DNA of 64,000 bases. It comes from Anaerococcus lactolyticus ATCC 51172. GTDB taxonomy: Bacteria > Bacillota > Clostridia > Tissierellales > Peptoniphilaceae. The notes beneath the pieces were generated by a model that did not search any database, was not told the origin of the DNA, and saw nothing but the letters and a program-made list of their open reading frames with translations. Made by a program: the position numbers and the translations under genes. The stretch covers positions 44,516 through 108,515 of the forward strand of contig NZ_GG666047.1 in NCBI RefSeq assembly GCF_000156575.1, given 5' to 3'. Positions within the stretch are counted from its first letter, which is position 1. The number at the start of each line of letters is the position of its first letter. Positions 10,279 to 18,495 of the stretch are shown here, one piece after another.

Positions 10279-11709
10279 ATGAAAAAATCTAAGTTATTAC
10301 TAGCCCTAGCAGTGTCTGCTATGCTTATTAATAGCGCTTATGCTAGCGAAATGAAAGATCAAAAAGTAAATGAAATCGAAGCAGAGGACCCTATTTCAAA
10401 TCCAAAAGTTGCAGAATACAAAGTTAAGAAAATCTATGAAGAAGGGGTAGACATCGTTGACGTAAATAACGAAGCTGATGTCTACAATGTTCCAAAATCT
10501 TATTTTAAGGGCATGGAATTAAAAGAAGGAAAAATTTTCACCCTTTATACAAATTGGGATATCCTAAAATCTGATCCAGCAAAATTTGGAAAAGTTTATA
10601 GGGTTATCGAAGGCAAAGAGAGCCATGTTTTTTCTGATATTTACGTAATTAAAAAAATAAACGCAGAAGGCGTAGATGTTTACAAGAAATCAAATCCAGA
10701 TGACCTTTACAATATCCCTAAAAAAGAATTTAAGGATATTGATTTAGTAGAGGGTAAAGAAGTAGAAATTGTGGCAGACGATACAGTTCTCGCTTCTTAT
10801 CCAGCTCAATTTACAAAAATCCATAAAATAAATGAAGTAAAGCCTAAAGAAGAAAAAGTCGTTAGAGACTTTGTTGTAAAAGAAATCAACGAAGAAGGGG
10901 TCACCCTTTATGAAGTAGGCAACGAATCAAATCTTTACAATGTTCCAAAATCAGAATTTAAGGGAATGAAACTTGAAAAGGGCAAGGTCTTTACTATCAC
11001 ATCTGATAACATTTCTTTAAAATCCTACCCAGCTCAATTTGGCAAGATTTTCTCAATTGTTGAAAAAGCAATACCAGCTAAGACTATGGTAAAATCTTAT
11101 GTTGTTGAAAAAGTTACTAAAGATATAGTAACGGTTCATGAAAAGGGCATGAAAGATAGTAAGTATAATATTGCAAAGAAACACTTTGGAAAAATTACTC
11201 CACAAGTAGGTAAGGCCTATAAAATCGAAACATCAGAAGAAATCCTAACTTCTGATCCTGCTCAATTTGCAGCTATTTATAAGGTTGAACTTGTAAAAGA
11301 AACTCCAAAGAAAAACGAGAAGCCAGCTGATAAGAAAAAACCAGCTAAAAAATCTAAAGAAAATAAGAAAGAAGCTGAAAAAACTATTTTTGATATCTTT
11401 GTAGTAGAAAAAATCGATGAGGAAGGTGTAACTGTAGCAAGAAAGTCAAACAAGGAAGATAAGTACCTTGTTCCTAAAAAAGATTTTGGCAAGCTTGAAA
11501 TTAAAGAAGGCAAGGAATACAAAATCTTCACAGATGACATAGTTCTCACATCTTATCCAGCCCAATTTGGCAAGATTTACAAAATCGAAGAAGTGATGGC
11601 AGGGAAAAATAAAAATCCAGCAACAAACCCAAAGACAGGTCTAATTGGCACAAGCCTTGCCCTTGTCGGATTAATCGGCGCAGGTCTTGGCTATAAGAAA
11701 ATCAAATAA
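10279..11709 (+). CDS. Surface protein with five tandem repeats and NPKTG-type sorting signal
   Basis: A signal peptide (MKKSKLLLALAVSAMLINSA, cut near residue 22) is followed by five diverged repeats of about 70-75 residues. Each runs from a V-K-x-I/V-xEEGV strand through YNVPKxxF and EGK to a closing SYPAQFGKIYKI. Repeat starts are at about residues 47, 120, 198, 272 and 370. A Lys/Glu/Ala-rich linker separates repeats 4 and 5. The C-terminus has NPATNPKTG, a hydrophobic span (LIGTSLALVGLIGAGLG) and YKKIK, the layout of a sortase signal with NPKTG in place of LPxTG. The SYPAQ motif recalls DUF3221/OB-fold proteins, but that is weak. No sortase gene is in the window. AGGAGGGTG gives a strong start. 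Confidence 0.8.
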   Translation: MKKSKLLLALAVSAMLINSAYASEMKDQKVNEIEAEDPISNPKVAEYKVKKIYEEGVDIVDVNNEADVYNVPKSYFKGMELKEGKIFTLYTNWDILKSDPAKFGKVYRVIEGKESHVFSDIYVIKKINAEGVDVYKKSNPDDLYNIPKKEFKDIDLVEGKEVEIVADDTVLASYPAQFTKIHKINEVKPKEEKVVRDFVVKEINEEGVTLYEVGNESNLYNVPKSEFKGMKLEKGKVFTITSDNISLKSYPAQFGKIFSIVEKAIPAKTMVKSYVVEKVTKDIVTVHEKGMKDSKYNIAKKHFGKITPQVGKAYKIETSEEILTSDPAQFAAIYKVELVKETPKKNEKPADKKKPAKKSKENKKEAEKTIFDIFVVEKIDEEGVTVARKSNKEDKYLVPKKDFGKLEIKEGKEYKIFTDDIVLTSYPAQFGKIYKIEEVMAGKNKNPATNPKTGLIGTSLALVGLIGAGLGYKKIK

Positions 11710-11717
11710 AATCTAAA

Positions 11718-11740
11718 GGCACCTCAGGGTGTCTTTTTTT
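11718..11740 (+). terminator. Terminator after repeat surface protein
   Basis: GGCACC pairs with GGTGTC (one G-T pair) over a TCAG loop, followed by seven T. Confidence 0.85.
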
Positions 11741-11787
11741 GTCCTCAAATTTATGATAAAATTATTAATATAGTAAAGGAGGAAATT

Positions 11788-13251
11788 ATGACCGGCAATA
11801 ATTTTGAATCAGACCTGGGCCATATCTTTGACTTAGCTGAAAAATATGACTTTGTAAAAGAAAAAATAGACTATATTTTTCAATTTTTTGCTCTAGCCTA
11901 TGATTTAAGTTTAAGAGAATTTGAGTTTTTGATTGAAAGTCTATATTTTGAAAGAGATGAAATTTCTAAAAACCAAAAATTATCAGCTTTATTTAAGTTA
12001 GGGGAAGTTAAAGATGAGCTTTTGTCGCTCTCAGATAAGGGATATATAAAAATTGAAAGAGCTGATGAAAGTGATGACGACTACTATTACGTATATGACT
12101 ATACGGTAGAGGCCTCTTTCTTATATGTGGACTTTAGGCAAAGACTTTCTGCTATTCTTGAAAAATATAGATCTGCCCAAGATGTGGTGCCAGAATCCTA
12201 CCTAGATAGTAAAAATAGTTTAGCAAATCTCCTTGATGACCTAAAAATTTTGGCTGATGATAAGCATTTTTTAGAATTAGATTCAAATTCTGATATTTCT
12301 TCTTATAGCTATCGCTTTGACCTTCTTATAGATTTAAAAAAATCTTTAAATAAAAAATATTCTGACCTTAAAATTTTAAGCTTTGAAATGGCCAAGGAAT
12401 ATTATGATGATGAGGATTTTGACCATGCCCTTGTAGGTCTTATTGAGGAAGGTAGACATAAGCTTGAAATTGAATATACTGAAAATGGTAAAAAGATAAA
12501 AAAAGCCCTTCTGGTAAAGGAAGACGACTACGAAGATATAATTGAAGTAGAAGACCTTGATGAAAAAATCGAAGATGGCGAGGCCTTCACTCACTTTGTG
12601 ATGCTAATGGATGATTTTAATAGGGACCATAAAAAAATTAAGGAAAAGTTGAGAAATCTTTATGAATTTATTGCTCCAGCCTATGATTTGACCCTGGCTG
12701 AATTTGAATTTTGCTTGTATTATACAACAATTTACTCTACAGCTTATGACGAAATTTACGATATAGATGGCTATTTTATTGAAGATAGCAAAAAAATTGT
12801 CACAAGTCTTATAGAGAAAGGTTATATTTATTCCAGTGAAGATGGCTTCATCCTTACAGAAAAATCTGATGCTGTCTTTAAACACATGGGTGCACTTTTT
12901 GCCAACACTATGGAGAAAAATGAGGCTGATTATGATAAGCTTTTAACTTGTGTTAATAATTATTATGATGCGAGTGAGACCCTTGAAGAATTTACAGACA
13001 ACTTTGCCTATAGGTTTAGCTTTGAAGACTTTGATGTCGAAGAACAGATAAGTGATGAAATTGACGAATATAGTTTGGGAGTGCCTTTTGAAAAGGCAGT
13101 AGCTAACCTGCTTGCTAAAAAATTCACCAATCCAAAAGTCCTTTCCCTTACAGATGAGGGAGACTATATCGAGGCGATTTTTATTACTGATGATTACAAG
13201 GGTAAGACCCTTGCTGGATATCTCAACAAAGAAGGAATCAATGAAATGTAG
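11788..13251 (+). CDS. Acidic cytoplasmic protein of unknown function with internal duplication
   Basis: I do not recognise this 487-residue protein. It has no signal peptide or membrane helix and is rich in Asp, Glu, Tyr and Phe. Two halves resemble each other: KIDYIFQFFALAYDLSLREF near residue 27 and KLRNLYEFIAPAYDLTLAEF near residue 290, each followed by a helical stretch and a winged-helix-like ending (LLSLSDKGYIKI and VTSLIEKGYIYS). That suggests a duplicated MarR-like or other winged-helix unit, though this is a guess. The gene has AAGGAGG before ATG and ends nine bases before the serine-hydrolase gene, so they may be co-transcribed. Confidence 0.75.
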   Translation: MTGNNFESDLGHIFDLAEKYDFVKEKIDYIFQFFALAYDLSLREFEFLIESLYFERDEISKNQKLSALFKLGEVKDELLSLSDKGYIKIERADESDDDYYYVYDYTVEASFLYVDFRQRLSAILEKYRSAQDVVPESYLDSKNSLANLLDDLKILADDKHFLELDSNSDISSYSYRFDLLIDLKKSLNKKYSDLKILSFEMAKEYYDDEDFDHALVGLIEEGRHKLEIEYTENGKKIKKALLVKEDDYEDIIEVEDLDEKIEDGEAFTHFVMLMDDFNRDHKKIKEKLRNLYEFIAPAYDLTLAEFEFCLYYTTIYSTAYDEIYDIDGYFIEDSKKIVTSLIEKGYIYSSEDGFILTEKSDAVFKHMGALFANTMEKNEADYDKLLTCVNNYYDASETLEEFTDNFAYRFSFEDFDVEEQISDEIDEYSLGVPFEKAVANLLAKKFTNPKVLSLTDEGDYIEAIFITDDYKGKTLAGYLNKEGINEM

Positions 13252-13259
13252 GAGCTACT

Positions 13260-14567
13260 ATGAAAAAAATACTTAAAATAATTTTTGCCCTAATCCTAAT
13301 AAATTTAGGTTTGGTTGGCAAGGCTTTAGCAAATACAGACGATGATATGCTAAGAAATGATATACACACTGCCATTAAGGACACCATTGATGGGAAGTTA
13401 ATATACCAGGTGAATGTAAGAACAGTCTATGGTCCTAGTGATGTAAATATTTATATGGCTAATTCGGATGAGGATAAGCTTCCTGCTGCGTCTACTATAA
13501 AGACAATGATTGGTCTTGCAGTTTTAAATAGGGTTGAAAATGGAAAGATGACCTATAGCGAGGAAATAAAAAGGGACCTTGACCTTAGTCTTAGATTATC
13601 AGATAACGATGCTACAAACAGGTTAATCGAAGCTCTTGGTGGGTTTGATCCTATAAACGCCTTTATAAAATCCTTTACAAAAAATAACAGAACTAGCCTT
13701 AATAGGTTAATGCTTGGGGCAGGTAATGAAAACTATACTAATGCAAAAGATTTAGCCTGGGCTTTATATGGGATTTATAGGAGCAATTCTGAAATAGCTA
13801 GGGATATGGTCAGATCTCTTTCCAACTCATCATCAAAAAGGGTGAAACTTTTAAAAAATATAAACCCATCCTATAAGTCTATGAATAAGACGGGTGAGCT
13901 TGATAGAATCCAAAATGATGTGGCCCTTGTAGAAACTAAGTCTCAGGCTTACATCATAAGTGTAATGACAGAAAATGACGGATACATGGATACCTACAAT
14001 CAAATTCTCCTTATAAATCAATTAGGAGAAAAAATCGCTCTAGCTTTTGATAAGTACGAACTAGCCTATAAGAATAGGAAAAGACTAAGTGATGAAAAAG
14101 TAATAGCAAGGTTAAATACCCAAGAAAAAAAACTTGCTTACGCAGTTTATTCTAATCAAATTCTTATAAACGCTGGTAAAATTTTGCTTAATTCTGACCT
14201 TAGAGCAGTTGATGAGATGAGGCCAGCTCTTTTAGCGAAGATTAATGATTCTGAAAAGACTTTGGTTAAATCAAAAAAGGTGCTCGCTAAACTATCTAAA
14301 GAGCCAATTAAAAATGAAAATGATATGGTTGTTAACCTTGTAAGGCTTATTTATACCAACAAGGACTTAGATTCGAAAGTTGACAAGGACTTAGCGATTG
14401 CCTTTTATAAAAATCAGTCTGCTGTTAAGGCGGGAGAAATGCTTTTGAATGAGGCACCAAAAACCAGTCTAAGCATCAGAAGACCACTTCTTAAGAATAT
14501 TAAAAAATCCGAGAAGACCTTTGAGAAAATGAACAAGTTTTTTGATAAGTTGAATGAAAAATCTTAA
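13260..14567 (+). CDS. Secreted serine hydrolase, class A beta-lactamase fold, with C-terminal helical repeats
   Basis: A signal peptide (IIFALILINLGLVGKALA) leads into a penicillin-binding/beta-lactamase-like domain. The active-site triads are visible: S78-TIK in LPAASTIKTM, SDN at about 114-116 in RLSDNDATN, and KTG at about 210 in MNKTGELDRI. The omega-loop Glu of true class A beta-lactamases is not apparent, so a wall-related peptidase or amidase role fits better than drug hydrolysis. The last 150 residues hold two copies of a helical unit (AGKILLNSD..., AGEMLLNEAPKT...) that also occurs once at the end of the 49847-50866 protein. It lies nine bases behind the unknown gene, with GGAG. Confidence 0.85.
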   Translation: MKKILKIIFALILINLGLVGKALANTDDDMLRNDIHTAIKDTIDGKLIYQVNVRTVYGPSDVNIYMANSDEDKLPAASTIKTMIGLAVLNRVENGKMTYSEEIKRDLDLSLRLSDNDATNRLIEALGGFDPINAFIKSFTKNNRTSLNRLMLGAGNENYTNAKDLAWALYGIYRSNSEIARDMVRSLSNSSSKRVKLLKNINPSYKSMNKTGELDRIQNDVALVETKSQAYIISVMTENDGYMDTYNQILLINQLGEKIALAFDKYELAYKNRKRLSDEKVIARLNTQEKKLAYAVYSNQILINAGKILLNSDLRAVDEMRPALLAKINDSEKTLVKSKKVLAKLSKEPIKNENDMVVNLVRLIYTNKDLDSKVDKDLAIAFYKNQSAVKAGEMLLNEAPKTSLSIRRPLLKNIKKSEKTFEKMNKFFDKLNEKS

Positions 14568-14575
14568 TTTACCTA

Positions 14576-14588
14576 TATAATAAACACA
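14576..14588 (+). promoter_or_regulatory. -10 box abutting pseudouridine synthase start (possible leaderless transcript)
   Basis: A perfect TATAAT at 14576-14581 ends six bases before the ATG at 14588, so transcription would begin at or next to the start codon. No Shine-Dalgarno sequence is visible. The candidate -35, TTGAAT at 14550, is 20 bases away, which is long. Confidence 0.45.
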
Positions 14589-15481
14589 TGATATTAATAG
14601 CAGATGACCTTATAAGAGTTGATAAATACATATCTGATGAGCTTGATAGCATACCAAGGGAAAAGATAAAAGATTTTATCAAAGCTTCTTTAATAAAAGT
14701 TAATGACAAAAAAATAAAACCATCCTTTAAGCTTCAGATGGGCGATGAGATTTTTATAGACGATTCGCTCTTTGAAGTTCAAGAGATAAAGGCAGAAGAT
14801 ATTCCTCTTGATATAGTCTATGAAAATAACGATTATGCGATTATAAACAAGCAAAAAAACCTCATAGTCCATCCAGCAGGGGCGATTGTGACAGGAACCT
14901 TGGTCAATGCCCTTCTTTATAAGTACGGCTATGATGGCCTATCTCACATTGGTGGGGATGATAGGCCAGGTATTGTCCACAGGCTTGATAAGGATACGAC
15001 TGGCCTTATGGTAATAGCGAAAAATAATGAATCTTATCGCTATTTAAAAACTCTGTTTGAAACCAGACAGGTCAGGAAAGAATACCTTGCCATAGTCTTT
15101 GGAAATTTTGACGAAAAGTGTGGCAGGATTGAAAATTTCATGGATAGGGACCCACATAATAGACGTAAGATGGCAGTCCGTCCTAGCGGGAGAAGGGCGA
15201 TTTCTGAATACGAAGTTCTAAGCGAAACTGATGGTTTTAGCTTGGTTAAAGTTCATATCATAACTGGCAGAACCCATCAAATAAGAGTCCACATGACATC
15301 TATCAACCACCCGCTCTTGGGCGATCCTGTCTATGGAAACTTTAAACACAAATTTAACCTAGACCACCCCCTACTCCATTGTGCCCACCTTTCTTTTGAA
15401 GATAAGGATGGAAATGAAATGGTTTTTGATAAAGAAGTGCCAGAGGAGTTTGAAAAGTATAAAAATATTCTTGGTTTATAA
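14588..15481 (+). CDS. RluA-family 23S rRNA pseudouridine synthase (RluD-like)
   Basis: An N-terminal S4 RNA-binding domain (RVDKYISDELD, KIKPSFKLQMGDEIFI) is followed by the RluA catalytic domain with the hallmark GIVHRLDKDTTGLMVIAKN. The Asp in HRLD is the catalytic residue. RTHQIRVHMTSINHPLLGDP and LHCAHLSF are also conserved. It converts uridines of large-subunit rRNA to pseudouridine; the exact target among RluA, C and D cannot be told here. The domain order and 297-aa length fit RluD. The ATG lacks an evident ribosome binding site and a -10 box abuts it. Confidence 0.92.
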   Translation: MILIADDLIRVDKYISDELDSIPREKIKDFIKASLIKVNDKKIKPSFKLQMGDEIFIDDSLFEVQEIKAEDIPLDIVYENNDYAIINKQKNLIVHPAGAIVTGTLVNALLYKYGYDGLSHIGGDDRPGIVHRLDKDTTGLMVIAKNNESYRYLKTLFETRQVRKEYLAIVFGNFDEKCGRIENFMDRDPHNRRKMAVRPSGRRAISEYEVLSETDGFSLVKVHIITGRTHQIRVHMTSINHPLLGDPVYGNFKHKFNLDHPLLHCAHLSFEDKDGNEMVFDKEVPEEFEKYKNILGL

Positions 15482-15521
15482 GTAAAACCATATGAAAAGT
15501 GGTTGGTTTGTTTCAAGAGGG

Positions 15522-15550
15522 AAGTCCTAAAAAAATTTAGGGCTTTTTTT
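15522..15550 (+). terminator. Terminator after pseudouridine synthase
   Basis: AAGTCCTAAA pairs with TTTAGGGCTT (one wobble) across a short A loop, followed by a T tract. Confidence 0.85.
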
Positions 15551-15580
15551 GTTAAAATTTTTGTAAATTAGGAATTTTGA

Positions 15581-15609
15581 TTGAATAAAACACCCAAAGC
15601 ATATATAAT
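15581..15609 (+). promoter_or_regulatory. Sigma-A promoter for secA-prfB
   Basis: TTGAAT and TATAAT are separated by 17 bases, close to the vegetative consensus. The leader to the secA start is about 150 bases. A second TATAAT at 15722-15727 lacks a good -35. Confidence 0.7.
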
Positions 15610-15764
15610 GTATAGTGGATTAAAATCATTATCTGTTATTTTACGAAATAAAATTTAGTTTATATTTGGAAATAATACACGCCCAATTTGGCTTTATTAA
15701 CTATATTTGATTGAAATTTTGTATAATAAGGGTAGGATAAGTGAAGAATTGGAAGGTGAAAAAT

Positions 15765-18494
15765 TTGGCATTATTTAATATATTTAAGTCATTTAGTCAA
15801 AAAGAAATCGAACAAAACCAAAAAACGGTAGATAAGATTTTAGCACTAGATGAAGAAATGCAAAAGTTAACTGATGAGCAGTTACAACATAAAACAATTG
15901 AATTTAAAGAAAGACTAGCAAATGGCGAGACCCTGGATGATCTTTTAGTTGAAGCCTTTGCTGTAGTTAGAGAAGCAAGTTACAGGGTTTTAGGAATCAA
16001 GCACTATCCAGTGCAACTTTTAGGTGGTATTGTACTACATAATGGACAGATAGCGGAGATGAAAACAGGTGAAGGTAAGACTCTTGTAGCAACACTTCCA
16101 TCTTATCTAAATGCCTTATCTGGCAAGGGTGTTCACGTAGTTACAGTTAACGACTACTTAGCTAAGCGTGACCAAGAGTGGATGGGCAAGGTTCATACCT
16201 GGCTTGGTCTATCTGTAGGTTGTATTATTTACGGACTTACAAATAGCGAAAGAAGAGAAAATTATAACGCAGACATCACTTATGGAACCAACAACCAATT
16301 TGGTTTTGACTACCTAAGAGATAACATGGTTATTTATAAGGAAGACATGGTTCAACGTGGCCTAAACTACGCAATTGTAGATGAGGTTGACTCAATCTTA
16401 ATAGATGAGGCAAGAACACCTCTTATTATTTCCGGTCAAGGCGATGAATCAACAGATACCTACCAAAAGGCAAATGAATTTATCCAAACCCTAGAAGGTA
16501 GGATTCTAGATCCTAATGAAGATGCTGATATTGACCCATTTGATAGGGAATTCAAGGTAGAAGACGTAGACTTCCTTGTAGATGAGAAGAGAAAATCATC
16601 AAACTTAACAGAAAAAGGTACAAAAAAGGCTGAAGAATTTTTTGGTATAGAAAACCTATCTGATACAGAAAACCTAGAGCTATCTCACTATATCAACAAT
16701 GCTCTTAAGGCAAATACAACAATGACAAGAGATATTGACTATGTTGTAAACCATGGCGAAGTTGAAATCGTAGATGAGTTTACAGGCCGTATCATGCAAG
16801 GTAGGAGATTTTCAGATGGTCTTCACCAAGCGATAGAAGCTAAAGAAGGTGTAGAAGTTAAGGCAGAAAGCAAGACCCTTGCTACTATTACTTTCCAAAA
16901 CTACTTTAGAATGTATGCTAAATTATCAGGTATGACTGGTACTGCAAAGACAGAAGAAGACGAATTTGATGAAATCTACAAGCTAGACGTAGTTGAAATC
17001 CCAACTAATAGACCAGTACAAAGAATAGATGATAACGACCATGTTTATATAAATGAACGTGGTAAGTTTAATGCAATCATAAATGAAATTAACGAAGTTC
17101 ACGCAACTGGCCAACCAATCCTTGTTGGTACAATTTCTATCGAGGCAAGTGAAAGACTTTCAGCTGCTCTTAAACAAGCTGGTATTTCTCATACAGTCCT
17201 AAACGCTAAAAACCACGAAAGAGAAGCAGAAATTGTTGCCCAAGCAGGTAGGCTTGGTGCTGTTACAATCGCAACCAACATGGCAGGCCGTGGTACAGAT
17301 ATCACCCTTGGTGGTAACGTAGACTTCATGGCTAAGCAAAAACTAAGAAGAGAGGGAACTAGCGAAGAATTAATCGAAGAAGTTGACTCATTCTCAGCAA
17401 CAGATAACCAAGAAATCATAGATATTAGAAAGAAATTCAGACACTACAAAGATCAATTTAGACCAGCTATCAAAGAAGAAGAAGCTAAGGTAATTGCCGC
17501 AGGTGGTCTATATATCATTGGTTCTGAAAGACATGAATCAAGACGTATTGATAACCAGCTTAGAGGTCGTTCAGGCCGTCAAGGAGACCCAGGTAAGTCT
17601 AGATTTTTCATATCTCTTGAAGATGATTTGATCAGACTTAACGGTGGGGAAGCTGTAGCAAAATTTGTTCAAAAAGCAGATTTTGATGAAAATGAACCAA
17701 TAGTTTCAAGAATGGTTACAAGGTCAATTGAAAAGGCTCAAACAAGAGTAGAAGCAAACAACTTTGCTACAAGAAAAAGAGTCCTCCAATACGACGATGT
17801 CATGAACAAACAAAGAACAATAATCTACAACGAAAGACGTGAAGTTCTTATGGGTCAAGACATGAAGGAAACTATCATCGATATGATTAAACAAGTCATA
17901 AAAGATGCTGTTTATACCTTCACAAATCCAGAAGTTAAGCCAGAAAATTGGGAAATGACAGCCCTACTTAACTACCTAAATGGTCTTGGTGTACCTGTAA
18001 CCCAACTTCATTTTGAAAATATCAATTCTTACACTCAAGATGACCTAATCGAATATGTAACAGGTGCGACTCTTGCTAAATATGAAGATAAGGAAGCAAG
18101 TTTTGGCCCAGATAATATGAGAGAAGTTGAAAGAGTAATCCTTCTTAGGGTAATAGATCAAAAATGGATGGATCACATTGATGCAATGGATCAAATGCGT
18201 AAGGAAATCGGAGTTAGGGCAATGGGCCAAGAAGATCCAGTTAGGGCCTACACTAACGAAGGTTTTGATATGTACGAAGAAATGACCAGGGCTATCCTTG
18301 AAGATACAGTAAGATACATGATGAATGTAGAAATTAGACAAAATATCCAAAGAAAGCAAGTTTTAATCCCAGAAGATGCAAGCCATGAAGATGTTACAGG
18401 TCCATCTACAGATGAAGAAGACTATGAAGGACTAAACAGGGCTGAGCGCAGGAGAATGGACCGCGAAGCTAAGAAATCAACTGTAAAGAAATAA
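15765..18494 (+). CDS. secA: Protein translocase ATPase SecA
   Basis: SecA drives preproteins through SecYEG. Walker A is GEGKTLVATLP (in MKTGEGKT), the DEAD-like box is AIVDEVDSILIDEARTPLI, and the family landmarks ITYGTNNQFGFDYLRDNM, GMTGTAKTEEDEF, TNMAGRGTDI and RIDNQLRGRSGRQGDPG are all present. I choose TTG 15765 because GGAAGGTG lies six bases before it and the protein then begins MALFNIFKSF like other SecAs; an in-frame GTG at 15741 would add eight residues. The tail ends GLNRAERRRMDREAKKS and lacks the Cys-rich zinc motif found in many SecA C-termini. prfB starts two bases after the stop. Confidence 0.97.
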   Translation: MALFNIFKSFSQKEIEQNQKTVDKILALDEEMQKLTDEQLQHKTIEFKERLANGETLDDLLVEAFAVVREASYRVLGIKHYPVQLLGGIVLHNGQIAEMKTGEGKTLVATLPSYLNALSGKGVHVVTVNDYLAKRDQEWMGKVHTWLGLSVGCIIYGLTNSERRENYNADITYGTNNQFGFDYLRDNMVIYKEDMVQRGLNYAIVDEVDSILIDEARTPLIISGQGDESTDTYQKANEFIQTLEGRILDPNEDADIDPFDREFKVEDVDFLVDEKRKSSNLTEKGTKKAEEFFGIENLSDTENLELSHYINNALKANTTMTRDIDYVVNHGEVEIVDEFTGRIMQGRRFSDGLHQAIEAKEGVEVKAESKTLATITFQNYFRMYAKLSGMTGTAKTEEDEFDEIYKLDVVEIPTNRPVQRIDDNDHVYINERGKFNAIINEINEVHATGQPILVGTISIEASERLSAALKQAGISHTVLNAKNHEREAEIVAQAGRLGAVTIATNMAGRGTDITLGGNVDFMAKQKLRREGTSEELIEEVDSFSATDNQEIIDIRKKFRHYKDQFRPAIKEEEAKVIAAGGLYIIGSERHESRRIDNQLRGRSGRQGDPGKSRFFISLEDDLIRLNGGEAVAKFVQKADFDENEPIVSRMVTRSIEKAQTRVEANNFATRKRVLQYDDVMNKQRTIIYNERREVLMGQDMKETIIDMIKQVIKDAVYTFTNPEVKPENWEMTALLNYLNGLGVPVTQLHFENINSYTQDDLIEYVTGATLAKYEDKEASFGPDNMREVERVILLRVIDQKWMDHIDAMDQMRKEIGVRAMGQEDPVRAYTNEGFDMYEEMTRAILEDTVRYMMNVEIRQNIQRKQVLIPEDASHEDVTGPSTDEEDYEGLNRAERRRMDREAKKSTVKK

Positions 18495-18495
18495 T

